NCBI RefSeq assembly: GCF_016082275.1
Contig: NZ_MOWM01000004.1
Coordinates: 62,001-126,000, forward strand
Origin: Variovorax sp. E3
GTDB taxonomy: Bacteria; Pseudomonadota; Gammaproteobacteria; Burkholderiales; Burkholderiaceae_C
DNA: 64,000 nt
Reading direction: 5' to 3'
This document shows, in pieces, positions 20,090 to 30,850 of this stretch. The notes under the pieces were generated by a model, which saw only the letters and a list, made by a program, of their open reading frames with translations, did not search any database and was not told where the DNA came from. How positions within the stretch are numbered: position 1 is the stretch's first letter; every line of letters begins with the position of its first letter. A program made the position numbers and the translations under genes.

Positions 20090-21905
20090 GCCGCCTCCTT
20101 CGTCGGATGAACATGCGCGTCGATCGCCTGCACGATGAAGCGCGCGGTAATGGGCGTGCCGTCGAAATGCAGCACGCGAATCAGCTTCGCCGGATCGGCG
20201 TCGAGCTCGTTGACCAGCAGGCTGCGCATCTGCGCGTCGCGGTTCTGCTCGACCACGAAGACCTTGTCATGCCGCGCGATGAATTCCACCACGCTGTGCG
20301 GAAACGGAAAGGCGCGCAGCCGCATCGCATCGAGGTGCGTGCCGCGTGCTTCCAGCGCGTCCAGCGCCTCGTGCATCGACGGGCTGGTCGAGCCGAAATA
20401 GAGCACGCCCAGCGAGGTCTCTTCGGCGGCGGGACGCAGCACCGGCTGCGGCACCAGCGTGGCCGCGGTCGCGAACTTCTTCAGCAGCCGCTCCATGTTG
20501 TAGATGTAGTCGGGCCCGCGCTCCGAGTACCGCGCATAGGCGTCGCGCGTGGTGCCGCGCGTGAAGTAGCTGCCCTTGCTCGGGTGCGTGCCCGGCAGCG
20601 TGCGCCAGGGAATGCCGTCGCCGTCCACGTCCTTGTAGCGGCCGAAGTCGCGGCCGGCTTCCAGCTCTTCGGCGCTCATGACCTTGCCGCGGTCGTAGGC
20701 CGCGCTGTCGTCCCAGGCAAAGGGCTCGCACAGGCGTTGGTTCATGCCGATGTCCAGGTCGGTCATCAAAAACACCGGCGTCTGCAGCCGGTCGGCCAGG
20801 TCCAGCGCCGCCGCCGCGTGCGCGAAGCACTCGTGCGGGTCTTCGGGGAACAGCAGCACGTGCTTGGTGTCGCCGTGCGAGGCATAGGCGCAGGCCAGGA
20901 TGTCGGCCTGCTGCGTGCGCGTCGGCATGCCGGTCGAGGGGCCGCCGCGCTGCACGTTGATGAGCGTGACCGGAATCTCCGCGAAGTAGGCCAGCCCGAT
21001 GAACTCGGCCATCAGCGAAATGCCCGGCCCCGAGGTCGCGGTGAAGGCGCGCGCGCCGTTCCAGCCCGCGCCCACCACCATGCCGATGGAGGCCAGCTCG
21101 TCTTCCGCCTGCACGATGGCAAAGCGGTGCTGGCCGGTGGACGCATCGACGCGGAACTTGGTGCAGTACTTCTGGAAGGCCTCGGCCACCGAGGAGGAGG
21201 GCGTGATCGGGTACCAGGCCGCGACCGTCGCGCCGCCGTACACGCAGCCCAGCGCCGCCGCGCTGTTGCCGTCCACGAAGATGCGTTCGCCCACCCGGTC
21301 GGCGCGCCGCACCTGCAGGCCCACGGGCTCTCGCAGGTTCTCGCGCGCGAAGTCGCAGCCCAGGTGCAGCGCCTGCACGTTGGAGGCCAGCAGCTTCTCC
21401 TTGCCCTTGTACTGTTCGCCGAACAGCTTCTCGACCACCTCGGGCTCGATGCCCAGCAGAATGGCCAGCGCCCCCACGTACACGATGTTCTTGAACAGCT
21501 GGCGCTGGCGCGGGTCTTGATAGACGGCGTTGCAGATCTCGGTCAGCGGCATGCCGATGACGCGGATGTCGTCGCGAAACTTCGAAGGCGGCAGCGGCCG
21601 CGTGCTGTCGTAGAGAGGTAGCCGCCCGGTGCCAGCTCGGCCACGTCGGCGTCCCAGGTCTGCGGGTTCATCGCCACCATCATGTCGGTGCCGCCGCGCC
21701 GGCCCAGGTGCCCCTCTTCGGTCACGCGCACCTCGTACCAGGTCGGCAGGCCCTGGATGTTGCTCGGGAAGATGTTGCGCGGGCTCACCGGCACGCCCAT
21801 GCGCAGGATGGCCTTGGCGAACAGCTCGTTGGCCGAGGCCGAGCCCGAGCCGTTGACGTTGGCGAACTTGATGACGAAATCGTTGACCGCTTCGATCTGC
21901 TTCAT
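20086..21905 (-). CDS. 2-oxoacid:ferredoxin oxidoreductase, fused gamma-alpha subunit (one frame break)
   Basis: The N-terminal gamma-type domain starts MKQIEAVNDFVIKFANVNG and contains GSASANELFAKAILRMG and TDMMVAMNP. It continues, after a one-base break near 21615, into IGMPLTEICNAVYQDPRQRQ. The alpha part has the pyrimidine-binding region (YPITPSSSVAEAFQKY) and ATSGPGISLMAEFIGLAYFA. Adding one T restores GGYLFYDST. Restored length is about 607 residues, as expected for fused gamma-alpha subunits. It overlaps its neighbours by ATGA at both ends (GltD-like upstream, beta downstream). Confidence 0.88.
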
Positions 21906-23700
21906 GCGGCCACTCCCTGCCCGGCCGGCGTCATCTTCAGCAAGAACTTCTGCATGTCCCAGGCGCCCGTGGGGCAGCGCTCGGCGCACAGGCCGCAGTG
22001 CAGGCACACGTCTTCGTCCTTGACCATCACGCGGCCCGTCTTGAGCCCGCCCGACACGTACAGGTCTTGCGCCAGGTTCAATGCGGGCGCCTTGAGGCGG
22101 GGCCGCAGTTCGGCCTCGTCGGCGTTGTCGACGAAGTTGATGCAGTCCATCGGGCAGATGTCCACGCAGGCGTCGCACTCGATGCAGGCGGCCTCGGTGA
22201 ACACGGTCTGCACGTCGCAGTTCAGGCAGCGCTCGGCCTCCTTGAAGGCGGTGGCGGCATCGAAGCCCAGTTCCACCTCCACGCGGATGCTGGCCAGCGC
22301 CGTCTCGGCCTTGGCCCACGGCACCTTGTAGCGCAAGTCGTTGGAGGTGTCGTTGTCGTAGCTCCACTCGTGGATGCCCATCTTCTGCGACACCAGGTTG
22401 GTCATGGGCGCGGGGCGCACATAGACCGGCTCGGCGCGCAGCAGCTTGTCGATCGACACGGCGGCCTCATGGCCATGGGCCACGGCGGTGATGATGTTCT
22501 TGGGTCCGAAGGCCGCGTCGCCGCCGAAGAAGATGTTCGGCACGTTCGACTGGAAGGTGTCCTTGTCGAGCACCGGCAGGCCCCACTTGTCGAAGTCGAG
22601 GCCGCAGTCGCGCTCGATCCAGGGGAAGGCGTTTTCCTGGCCCACGGCCACCAGCACTTCGTCGCATTCGAAATACGCCTCGGGCTCGCCGGTGGGCTCC
22701 AGCGAGCGGCGGCCCTTGTCGTCGTACACGGCGCGCACGATCTCGAAGCGCATGCCCACCAGCTTGCCGTCTTCATGCACGAAGGCCTTGGGCACATGGA
22801 AGTTGATGATCGGAATGCCTTCGTGCGCGGCGTCTTCCTTCTCCCAGGGCGAGGCCTTCATCTCCTCGAAGCCGCTGCGCACGATCACCTTCACGTCGGT
22901 GCCGCCCAGGCGGCGTGCCGAGCGGCAGCAGTCCATGGCGGTGTTGCCGCCGCCCAGCACGATCACGCGCCGGCCGATGCTGCTCACGTGCCCGAAGGAC
23001 ACGGAGTTGAGCCAGTCGATGCCGATGTGGATGCTCGCCGCCGCTTCCTGCCGGCCGGGAATGTCGAGGTCGCGTCCGCGCGGCGCGCCGCAGCCGACGA
23101 AGATCGCGTCCCACCCTTGCGCCATCAGGGCCGTCATGGAGTCGATGCGCTCGCCGCTGCGGAACTCCACGCCCAGGTCGAGCACGTAGCCCGTCTCTTC
23201 GTCGATCACCGACTCGGGCAGGCGAAAGCGCGGTATCTGGGTGCGGATGAACCCGCCGGCCTTGGCTTCGCCGTCGAACACCGTGACTTCGTAGCCCAGC
23301 GGCGCGAGGTCACGCGCGACGGTCAGTGACGCAGGCCCCGCGCCCACGCAGGCGATGCGCTTGCCGTTCCTGGGCGCGACCTCGGGCATGCGCGCGTGCA
23401 CGTCGTCCTTCATGTCGGCGGCCACGCGCTTGAGCCGGCAGATCGCCACCGGCTCGGGCGCTTCCGCGTTGCTTTCTTCCACCCGCCCGCGCGGCAGGCC
23501 GGCTCGCACGGCCGGTCGCAAGTGCGCCCCAGGATGCCGGGAAAGACGTTGGAGGCCCAGTTGATCATGTAGGCGTCGCTGTAGCGGCGCTGCGCGATCA
23601 TGCGTATGTATTCAGGTACGGGCGTGTGCGCCGGGCAGGCGTACTGGCAATCGACGACCTTGTGGAAATAGGCCGGGTTGGCAATATTCGTTCGCTGCAA
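21902..23700 (-). CDS. GltD-like FAD oxidoreductase with ferredoxin domain (one frame break)
   Basis: The N-terminus (IANPAYFHKVVDCQYACPAH, then LGRTCDRPCEPACR) is the Fe-S-binding part of glutamate-synthase beta-type proteins. After a one-base break near 23510 comes the FAD site CVGAGPASLTVARDLAPLGY, the NAD(P) site VIVLGGGNTAMDC and a final FAD motif NVPNIFFGGDAAFGP. Unlike plain GltD it ends in a 2x[4Fe-4S] ferredoxin module (CIECDACVDICPMDC and CLHCGLCAERCP). It probably links NAD(P)H to the ferredoxin used by the adjacent oxidoreductase. The start is likely TTG at 23700 behind AGGAG. Confidence 0.85.
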
Positions 23701-23893
23701 CGCATATCTCCTGGCTGTCGCCTGGAGCCCCGGAGGGGCCGGCGAGTGGCTGTTTCGCGAGTATGCGCCGCGTGGGCGGACGTGTGGGCTTGGTGGAATC
23801 CCGCACGCAGGAGCCGCTCCGCCCGCGCGCGCGTGCGTGCGTGTCATGCGCCGGCGCCCCGGTGACCGGCGGCCCTGCGACGCATGCCCTCGC

Positions 23894-23899
23894 TATACT
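23894..23899 (+). promoter_or_regulatory. Possible -10 element TATACT
   Basis: Located 21 bases before the start of the 23920 gene and followed by a strong GGAGGGGA-type ribosome-binding site. No good -35 match precedes it. Confidence 0.3.
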
Positions 23900-23919
23900 G
23901 AAATGCGGAGGGGAGTTGC

Positions 23920-25146
23920 ATGCTGTCATTCATTCGTCGCCTGTTCCAGAGGCAGCCCGACGCCGCTCGCGTCGCCTCGCTCGTCCTCGGTAGATTGCAG
24001 CAGCAGTTACCCGGCGAGACCCTGGTGTTCGACCCGGCGCAATACCTGATCCGCCGCACCGGCAACGGCGTGATCTACCTCAACAACATCTACCGCGACT
24101 ACTGCCAGGCGGCGCCGTCGCGCCGAAGCGAAGAGATCGCGCGTTTCGTGCTCGGCGTCGTCGGAAGCGGCGAGCAGCCCGACGATCTTGAGGCCGCAAG
24201 GCCGCGCCTGCTGCCCGTGCTGCGCTACCTGGCCGGCCTGGACCTGCTGTGGATCCCCAACGAAGACCTGGCCAAGCCGCACACGCCGAAGATGATCTGG
24301 CGTCCGTTTTCTCCCGCGCTGGGCGTGGCCGTGGCAATCGACAGCGAACATTCCATCGCGCAGGTGGGGCGGCCCGACCTCGAGCGATGGGGCATCACGT
24401 TCGACGAGGCGTTCGCCATCGCGGTGGACAACCTGCGCCACAAGGCGGCCCCGGCTTTCACGCAGGTCAGCCCCGGCCTCTACATGTCGCACTACGGCGA
24501 TTACTACGACGCCGCGCGCGTCCTGCTGCAGGAACTGGCCTGGCAACTGCCCCTGGCGGGGGAGCCCGTGGCGATGATGCCCAACAGGGTCTGCCTGCTG
24601 CTGTGCGGCGCCGACGACCCGGCCGCGCTGGCCGACATGGTGGGCAGGGCGCGGCAGATCCTGCGCGAGCAGTCGCGGCCGCTGAGCAGCGAGATGTTCA
24701 GGCTGCGCGGCAACGCGTGGGCCCCGTGGAGCCCGCAAGGCGAGGCCGGCGGCGCGCTGGCGCAACTGCAGCGCGAAGACCGCATGGCCGACTACGCCGA
24801 GCAGAAGGCGGCGCTCGAGAAGGCGCACGAGGCCGCGGGCATCGACGTGTTCGTGGCCGCGCACACGCTGATCCAGCGCAACAGCGACGGCGCGTTCCTG
24901 AGCTATGCCGTGCTGCCCAAGGGCGTGGACACCTGGTTGCCCGAGGCCGACCTGATCGTTCTCAGCGAATCCGCCGAGGGCGAGCCCACGATGGTCTCGT
25001 GGGCCCACTTCGTCGAGCACGCGAGCCATCTGCTCGAACGCCTGTCTTTTGCCGCGCCGCGATGGAAGGTGCTTGGTTTTCCCGAGGGAGAGTGCCTGCG
25101 CAAACTCCGGCAGGTCGCCACGAACTGGGACGACGCCAAGGTCTAG
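23920..25146 (+). CDS. DUF1444-like protein
   Basis: A 408-residue soluble protein (MLSFIRRLFQRQPDAARVAS, then YLNNIYRDYCQ). The order (short basic amphipathic start, YLNNIY, and a central PVLRYLAGLDLLWIPNEDLA followed by GVAVAIDSEHSI) resembles the DUF1444/YtpQ family, whose role is unknown. A C-terminal segment (GIDVFVAAHTLIQRNSDGAF) may be an added domain. It is divergent from the GltD-like gene and its end overlaps the convergent panE-like gene by four bases. Confidence 0.6.
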   Translation: MLSFIRRLFQRQPDAARVASLVLGRLQQQLPGETLVFDPAQYLIRRTGNGVIYLNNIYRDYCQAAPSRRSEEIARFVLGVVGSGEQPDDLEAARPRLLPVLRYLAGLDLLWIPNEDLAKPHTPKMIWRPFSPALGVAVAIDSEHSIAQVGRPDLERWGITFDEAFAIAVDNLRHKAAPAFTQVSPGLYMSHYGDYYDAARVLLQELAWQLPLAGEPVAMMPNRVCLLLCGADDPAALADMVGRARQILREQSRPLSSEMFRLRGNAWAPWSPQGEAGGALAQLQREDRMADYAEQKAALEKAHEAAGIDVFVAAHTLIQRNSDGAFLSYAVLPKGVDTWLPEADLIVLSESAEGEPTMVSWAHFVEHASHLLERLSFAAPRWKVLGFPEGECLRKLRQVATNWDDAKV

Positions 25147-26143
25147 CCGGGCACGGCGTACAGCCCCGCCTGTTGCGCCCGCATGCCCGCCAGCGCGAAG
25201 ACGCTTTCCATCTGCGGCACCGGTTGCTGCAAGGCCGACGCGCATTCGAGCGCGGCGCCCAGGATCGCATCGAGCTCCACGCAGCGGCCGGCCTCGAAGT
25301 CCTGCAGCATCGAGGTCTTGATCGCGCCGAGCTTGCGTGTCTGCGCCATGCGTTGCGCGGTGTCGATGTCCAGCGCGAGGCCCAGGCGCCGGCCCAGCGC
25401 GATGCACTCGTCCATCACGCGCGCGAAGAGCCGGTGCATGCCGGGGTCGTCCAGCATGCGGCCGGTGGTCACGCCGGTCAGCAGGCTCAGCGGGTTGGCG
25501 CAGGCATTGCCCAGCAGCTTGAGCCACAGCTCGGCGCGCATGTCTTCGCTCACGACCGCGCCCAGGCCGGCGTCGGCCAGCACGGCGGCCCAGCGCTCGG
25601 CGCGCGCGGAGCGCCCGCCCGCAGGCTCCCCGATCACCACGCGCCCGCCGGCACTGTGCACCACCACGCCCGCGCCGGGCAATGGCAGGAGGCCATCACG
25701 CTGCCGCCCAGCACCTGCGTCAGATCGATGGCGTGCTCGATCGCACCGCCGGGGTCGACACTGCGCAGGCGCAGGCCCGACAGCGGCTGGCCGGGCACCA
25801 TGAAGTACCACCACGGCAGGCCGTTGCCGACCGGCAGCACCGTGGCGCCGCCCGCGAGCAGCGGTGCCAGCGCGGGCGCCACGGCCGGCAGCGCCTGCGA
25901 CTTGAGCGCCAGCACCACGAGGTCGGGCGCTTCCATCTCCAGCGGCGACGCGGCGGCATGGACCGCGATGCTGCGCTGCGGCCCCGTGCCGCTCGTGTAG
26001 CGCAGGCCGTGCGTTCGCAGCGCATCGAGCGTGGCACCGCGCGCCAGCAGGCTGACCGAGTGGCCCGCCTCGGCCAGCCGCGCGGCGAAGTGGCCGCCGA
26101 TGGCGCCCGCGCCGACGACCGCAATCCGAAGCGAGGCCGGCAT
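25143..26143 (-). CDS. panE: 2-dehydropantoate 2-reductase (ketopantoate reductase family; one frame break)
   Basis: LRIAVVGAGAIGGHFAARLA is the NADP-binding Rossmann start. GNGLPWWYF and, after a one-base break near 25678, AELWLKLLGNACANPLS (catalytic Lys and Asn) and QDFEAGRCVELDAILGA complete the family signature. Restored length is about 334 residues. PanE reduces 2-dehydropantoate to pantoate in pantothenate synthesis, but catabolic paralogues exist, and its place 4 bases behind a porin gene suggests a co-transcribed paralogue may be meant here. Confidence 0.85.
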
Positions 26144-26147
26144 GGCC

Positions 26148-27391
26148 TCAGAAGGCATGGCGCAGGCCGAAGTCGTAGCCCGTCGATCGCTTCGGCGTGA
26201 AGGCCCCCGTGACATAGGCCGGCCCGCTCACCGAAAGCGACGCACCGTTCTTGTTGTCGATGCGCGCCACGCTCGCATACAGCGCCGTGCGCTTCGACAG
26301 GTGATGCACGTAGCTCAGCGCGAGCTGGCTCGCCTTCGGGTCCGGCGTGCCGCTGAACGGGCGGTTGTAGTCGTAGCGCACCCTGGCATACGAGCCGCGG
26401 ATCACGCCCGGCCCCACCGGCACGTTGACGCCGAACAGCGCACCCGTGAGATCCACATCCGACGACGTGGCGGACGTGGAGGACGCCAGGCCGGTCACGA
26501 TCGTCCGGTTCTTGATGCGCGTCACCTCGCCGAAAAGCTTCGCCATGCCCAGGTCGTAAGAGGCGCCGAGGTTGAGGGTGTCTTGCCGCAGCGTGCTCCC
26601 CGCGAGGTAGTCGCTCAGCAGCGTGTTGCGGCTGAAGGCCACGGCCACGTTCAGCGGCCCCTGTTCGTAGCCGAAGCGCCCGCCCATGAAGCGGCCCGAG
26701 CGCGTGTCGGTCGCGGCGGGCGTCAGCACGCCGGGCGACGTGCGGTTCTTCTCGTTGAAGGCGTACTGCACCTGCCCGTAGAAACCGCCCAGGTTCGCCG
26801 GCAGGAAGTACGCCACCATGTTGCTGCTGCGCGCATAGGCATTCGTCAGCACGGCGGACACGGGCGGGTTGCCCGGCACCTGCGTGCCTGCGGCACGCCC
26901 ATCTTGCTCATGGCCGTGCCGGCGCGGTAGAGCAGGCTCACGCCCACGCCGTTCACGCCCAGCGGGTCGAACACGAAATCGTTGGTGAAGGTCGCGTTGA
27001 TGTCGCGGCCCAGCCGGATCTCGCCGAAGCCGCCGGACAGGCTGACGGTCGAGCGGCGCGCGAAACTCTGGATGCCTTCCTGCCCCGAGTCGTTCGTGAT
27101 CGACGACTCGAGCCAGAAGCTCGCGGCCAGTCCGCCGCCCAGGTCCTCGGTGCCGCGAAAGCCGACGCGGCTGGACGCCAGGCCCGAGTTCGACAGCACG
27201 CGCTGGCTGGCGGTGCGGCTGCCCTGGTTGCGGTAGAACGGATTGGCCGGCGTGGCCGACTTCGCGTCCTCCGACCGGTTCGAATAACCGCTGATGCCCG
27301 CATCGACCACGCCGAACAGCGTGACCGATGACTGGGCGCAGGCCGTACCGGCGAGGCCGATGGCGGCAAGGCCCATCGCAAAACTCTTCAT
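26148..27391 (-). CDS. Gram-negative general porin (one frame break)
   Basis: ATG at 27391 gives MKSFAMGLAAIGLAGTACAQ, a signal peptide cleaved before SSVTLFGVVDAGISG, the classic first strand of Burkholderiales trimeric porins. SGLASSRVGFRGTEDLGGGL and FARRSTVSLSGGFGEIRLGR are equally typical. After a one-base break near 26893 the barrel continues to the C-terminal Phe (GYDFGLRHAF) needed for outer-membrane insertion. Restored length is about 415 residues. It allows diffusion of small polar solutes. Confidence 0.9.
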
Positions 27392-27562
27392 CGCTTGTCT
27401 CCTCCATGTAAGTTGGGGAGCGCATTGTTGGAGAAGCGATGGCATCGCCGCAAACGAAACGTTCAGACTTTTCTACAGGTGAAAACTTCGAAGAATGCGC
27501 TTGAACACTTGCCTGCGACGGCGCATCGTACGGGCCATCGAGACAAGCGAACCCACGTAAAC

Positions 27563-28435
27563 ATGGCCATCGACAGTGCCACTCTTCAACGAGTGACGGC
27601 GCAGCTCTACGAGCGCTCCCTGAAGAAAATTCCCGACGACACGCGGGCCGCGCTGCAGCGCGCCGAAAGCGCCGAGACCGGCGCCACCGGCAAGCACACG
27701 CTGAAGATCATGCTGCAAAGCGCCGACGCCGCACGGCAGGGCGACGAGCTGGTGTGCACCGACGTCGGCATTCCCACCTACAGCATCAAGATCGGCACGC
27801 GCGTGCAGTTCGAGGGCCCCGTGCGCGAGGCCGTCGTGCGCGGCTTCGCCGACCTGGTGCAACACATCGACCCGCCGATCCTCAAGATGGTGACCAACCC
27901 GCTCACGCATGCGCGCAGCTACGCGGGCAAGGACATGCCGCTGCTGAGCTTCGACGTGATCGACGACGCCGACTACATGGAGATCGTCTGCGCGCCCAAG
28001 GCCATGGGCACCGGGCGCTGGGAAGCCATCGACGCCTTCGTCTACCCGACGCTCGAGCAGATCGAGAAGTTCGTGCTCGACACCGTGCTGCGCGCGGGCT
28101 CGCAGCCCTGCCTGCCGATCGTGGTGGGCGTGGGCATCGGCGGCACCTTCGACTACGCGGCGCGGCTGGCCAAGGAATCGGTGCTGCGCCCCTTCGGCCG
28201 CACCAACCCCGAGCCCATCCTCGCGGCCATGGAAAAGCGCCTGCTGGACGCCATCAACGCCATGGGCTTGGGCCCCATGGGCACCGGCGGCGACGCCAGC
28301 GCGATGGCGGTGCACATCGACTACGCGGCCAGCCACGGCTTCGTGCCGGTGGCCGTGTGCTTCAACTGCTGGATCAACCGCCGCACGGCGGCGCGCATCT
28401 ACAACGACGGCCGCGTCGAAGACCTGAACTGGTAG
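27563..28435 (+). CDS. ttdA: L(+)-tartrate dehydratase / class I fumarase, alpha subunit
   Basis: A 290-residue Fe-S hydro-lyase catalytic subunit. Likely cluster-ligand cysteines sit in DELVCTDVGIPTYS, MEIVCAPKAMGTGR and VCFNCWINRRTAAR. GVGIGGTFDYAARLAKE and MGTGGDASAMAVHID are conserved in the family. The beta subunit follows 8 bases later. The heterotetramer dehydrates tartrate to oxaloacetate (or interconverts fumarate and malate). Association with a Bug binding protein and an aldolase favours a catabolic tartrate-like acid (inference). Confidence 0.87.
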   Translation: MAIDSATLQRVTAQLYERSLKKIPDDTRAALQRAESAETGATGKHTLKIMLQSADAARQGDELVCTDVGIPTYSIKIGTRVQFEGPVREAVVRGFADLVQHIDPPILKMVTNPLTHARSYAGKDMPLLSFDVIDDADYMEIVCAPKAMGTGRWEAIDAFVYPTLEQIEKFVLDTVLRAGSQPCLPIVVGVGIGGTFDYAARLAKESVLRPFGRTNPEPILAAMEKRLLDAINAMGLGPMGTGGDASAMAVHIDYAASHGFVPVAVCFNCWINRRTAARIYNDGRVEDLNW

Positions 28436-28443
28436 GCCGCGCG

Positions 28444-29061
28444 ATGCTCCACACGCTCCAACTTCCTCTGACGCGCGACAAGGTGCGCGAACTCGCGGTG
28501 GGCGACATGGTCACGCTGGACGGCGACATCACCGTCAGCATCGGCCTGCCGACGCACCAGCGCATGGCGCAGGCCGTGGCCGACGGCCAGCTGCTGCCGG
28601 TCGACCTGCGCGGCGGCGCCTTCTTCCACCTGAGCACCTTCGTGCGCGAGAGCGCTGAAGGCCCGGTGCCGCTGTACATGAACCCGAGCACCAGCACGCG
28701 CTACAACGCCTGGATGCCGACGCTGGTGCGCGGGCTCGACCTGCGGCTCACGGGCGGCAAGGGCGGGCTCGACGCGGCCTCGGTGCAGGCGCTGCGGGAC
28801 ACCGGCTGCGTGTATCTTTCCTTCCTCGGCGGCGGTGCGCCCCTGCTGTCGCGCGGGTTGCGCCGCGTGGTGTCGTCGCACTGGAACGAGTACATCTCCC
28901 AATTCCGGTTGCTGACCTTGAACGTGGCCTCGCTCGGCCCGGCCACGGTAGCGATCGACGCGCACGGCAACAGCCTCTACGACCAGTTGCGCGAACAGGC
29001 GCAGGCCCGCATGCCGCAGTTGCTGCAGCGCCTGGAAACGGCCCGCAAGGCATCCCTTTAG
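28444..29061 (+). CDS. ttdB: L(+)-tartrate dehydratase / class I fumarase, beta subunit
   Basis: A 205-residue C-terminal-type fumarase domain: MLHTLQLPLTRDKVRELAVG, GDMVTLDGDITV, MNPSTSTRYNAWM, LTGGKGG and the swivelling-domain Cys in GCVYLSFLGGGAPLL. It pairs with the alpha subunit directly upstream. The substrate carboxylate site typically uses the TSTRYN region. Confidence 0.87.
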   Translation: MLHTLQLPLTRDKVRELAVGDMVTLDGDITVSIGLPTHQRMAQAVADGQLLPVDLRGGAFFHLSTFVRESAEGPVPLYMNPSTSTRYNAWMPTLVRGLDLRLTGGKGGLDAASVQALRDTGCVYLSFLGGGAPLLSRGLRRVVSSHWNEYISQFRLLTLNVASLGPATVAIDAHGNSLYDQLREQAQARMPQLLQRLETARKASL

Positions 29062-29083
29062 AAAACCTCAGGAGACTTCGAGA

Positions 29084-30072
29084 ATGAACAGGAGACATTG
29101 GCTCCGCGCGAGCCTGTGCGCCGCCGGCGTGGCCACCACCCTTTCGCCGGTGGCCGCATGGGCTGCGGGCGGCGCATGGCCGAACCGGCCGATCCGCATG
29201 GTCGTGCCCTTTCCGGCCGGCGGCAGCACCGACATGGTGGCGCGCTACCTGGCGCAAGGCCTGGGCGAAAAGCTGGGCGCGCCCGTGATCGTCGACAACC
29301 GCGCCGGCGCGGCCGGCAACATCGGCACCGACGCGGTGGCCAAGGCGTCGCCCGACGGCTACACCATCGGCCTGGTCACCTCGGGGCCGCTGGTGAACAA
29401 CAAGTTCCTCTACCCGTCGATGCCCTTCGATGCCGACAAGGACCTGGCGCCGATCGCGCTGGTCTGCGAGATCCCGATGGTCTTCGTGAGCAACCCCGAC
29501 CAGCTGAAGGTTCGCAACCTCAAGGAGTTCATCGACGCGGCGCGGGCCAAGCCCGCTGCGTTCGCGGTGGCCACGCCCGGCAACGGCACCATCGGCCACC
29601 TGGCGCTGGCCGACCTGTCGCTGACCACCGGCGTCAAGCTGCAGGACGTGCCGTACCGCGGCGACACCCCCGCGCTCACCGACCTGCTGGGCGGCGTGGT
29701 GCAGGCCATTTCCGCGCCGGTTTCCACCTTCATTCCGAACATCCAGGCCGGCAAGCTGCGCGGGCTGGCCGTGACTTCGCAGACGCGTTTTCCGGGCCTG
29801 CCCGACGTGCCGACCGCGAAGGAGCAGGGCATCGACCAGACGGCCACCGTGTGGTTCGCGATGGTCGGGCCGGCCGGCATGCCGGCGCCCATGGTCCAGC
29901 GGCTGAACGCGGAAATCAACAAGCTGCTCGAGTCGCCGCAAGGCAAGAGCAAGCTGCAGCAGTACGGCGGCGTGGTCGCCAGCGGCGCGCCCGAATTGCT
30001 GCGCCAGCGCATCAAGCCGACGGCCAGAAGTGGCAGCGCGTGATCAAGACAGCGCAGATCAAGCTCGACTGA
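29084..30072 (+). CDS. Bug/TctC-family tripartite tricarboxylate-type binding protein (one frame break at 3' end)
   Basis: The signal peptide (MNRRHWLRASLCAAGVATTL...WAA) is followed by the family start WPNRPIRMVVPFPAGGSTDM and VIVDNRAGAAGNIGTDAVAK. QDVPYRGDTPALTDLLGG and GLAVTSQTRFPGLPDVPT are standard Bug motifs. The last ~18 codons change frame near 30012; one added G gives RQRIKADGQKWQRVI and a normal C-terminus, about 329 residues. It binds a carboxylate in the periplasm. Position after the tartrate dehydratase genes suggests the same substrate. Confidence 0.9.
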
Positions 30073-30095
30073 AGAACAAAGGCAGGCGCATTCCC

Positions 30096-30850
30096 ATGAA
30101 CAGCAGCAGCACCAGCACAACCGCCGCGCAACTCGGCACCTTCGTCAAGACCGGCTCGCCGCAAACGGTCGAGGTGCTCGGCACCACCGGGCTCGACTTC
30201 GTCGTGGTGGACGCCGAGCACGCCCCCTTCGACCGCGGCCTGCTCGACCTGATGGTGATGGGCGGCCGCGCCGCGCGCATTCCGGTGTTCATCCGCATCC
30301 CCGAGATCAACCCGGCGGTGATCCTGTCTTGCCTCGACATCGGCGCCGCCGGCCTGCTGGTGCCGCACGTCGACACCCCCGAACAGCGCGCGAGGTGGTG
30401 GCCATGGCGCGCTACCGGGGCGGGCGGCGCGGCTACTCGGGCGGCCCGCGTTTCGCGAGCTACGCGAGCCTGGGCATGGCCGAGGCGCTGCGCCTCGGCG
30501 ACCAGGCGCAGATCATCTGCCAGATCGAGAGCGCGCAAGCCGTCGACGAAGCCCAGGCCATTGCCGACGTGCCCGGCGTGGCCGGCCTGTTCGTGGGCCG
30601 CGCCGACCTGGCGCTGTCGATGGGGCTCGAAGACCCGCGCGCGCCCGAGGTGCTGAAGGCCACGCAGATCGCGCTGCAGGCCGCCACGCGCGCGGGCAAG
30701 CTCGCCGGCATGCACGTGGGCGGCGCGCCCGAGCGCGACCAGTTCATGGCCGAGGGCGCCAACTGGTTCGTGGTCTCGTCCGACCAGACCTTGCTGCGGC
30801 AGGCGGTGCAGGCTTTTGCCGGGCCGCCCAAGGCGTCTAGAGCGCGCTGA
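30096..30850 (+). CDS. HpcH/HpaI-family aldolase (one frame break)
   Basis: LGTFVKTGSPQTVEVLG, FVVVDAEHAPFDRGLLDLM and FIRIPEINPAVILSCLDIGA give the TIM-barrel front half with the metal-binding Glu. After a one-base break near 30387, SYASLGMAEALRLGDQAQII, CQIESAQAVDEAQ and GVAGLFVGRADLALSMG complete it. Restored length is about 251 residues. The family cleaves 2-oxo-3-deoxy acids to pyruvate and an aldehyde. It probably completes the tartrate-type sugar-acid pathway. Its end overlaps the convergent IclR gene by 14 bases. Confidence 0.87.

Noticed and set aside
21998..23329. A 443-codon open frame on the + strand
   Set aside because: Opposite to the GltD-like gene, whose cofactor motifs are beyond doubt.
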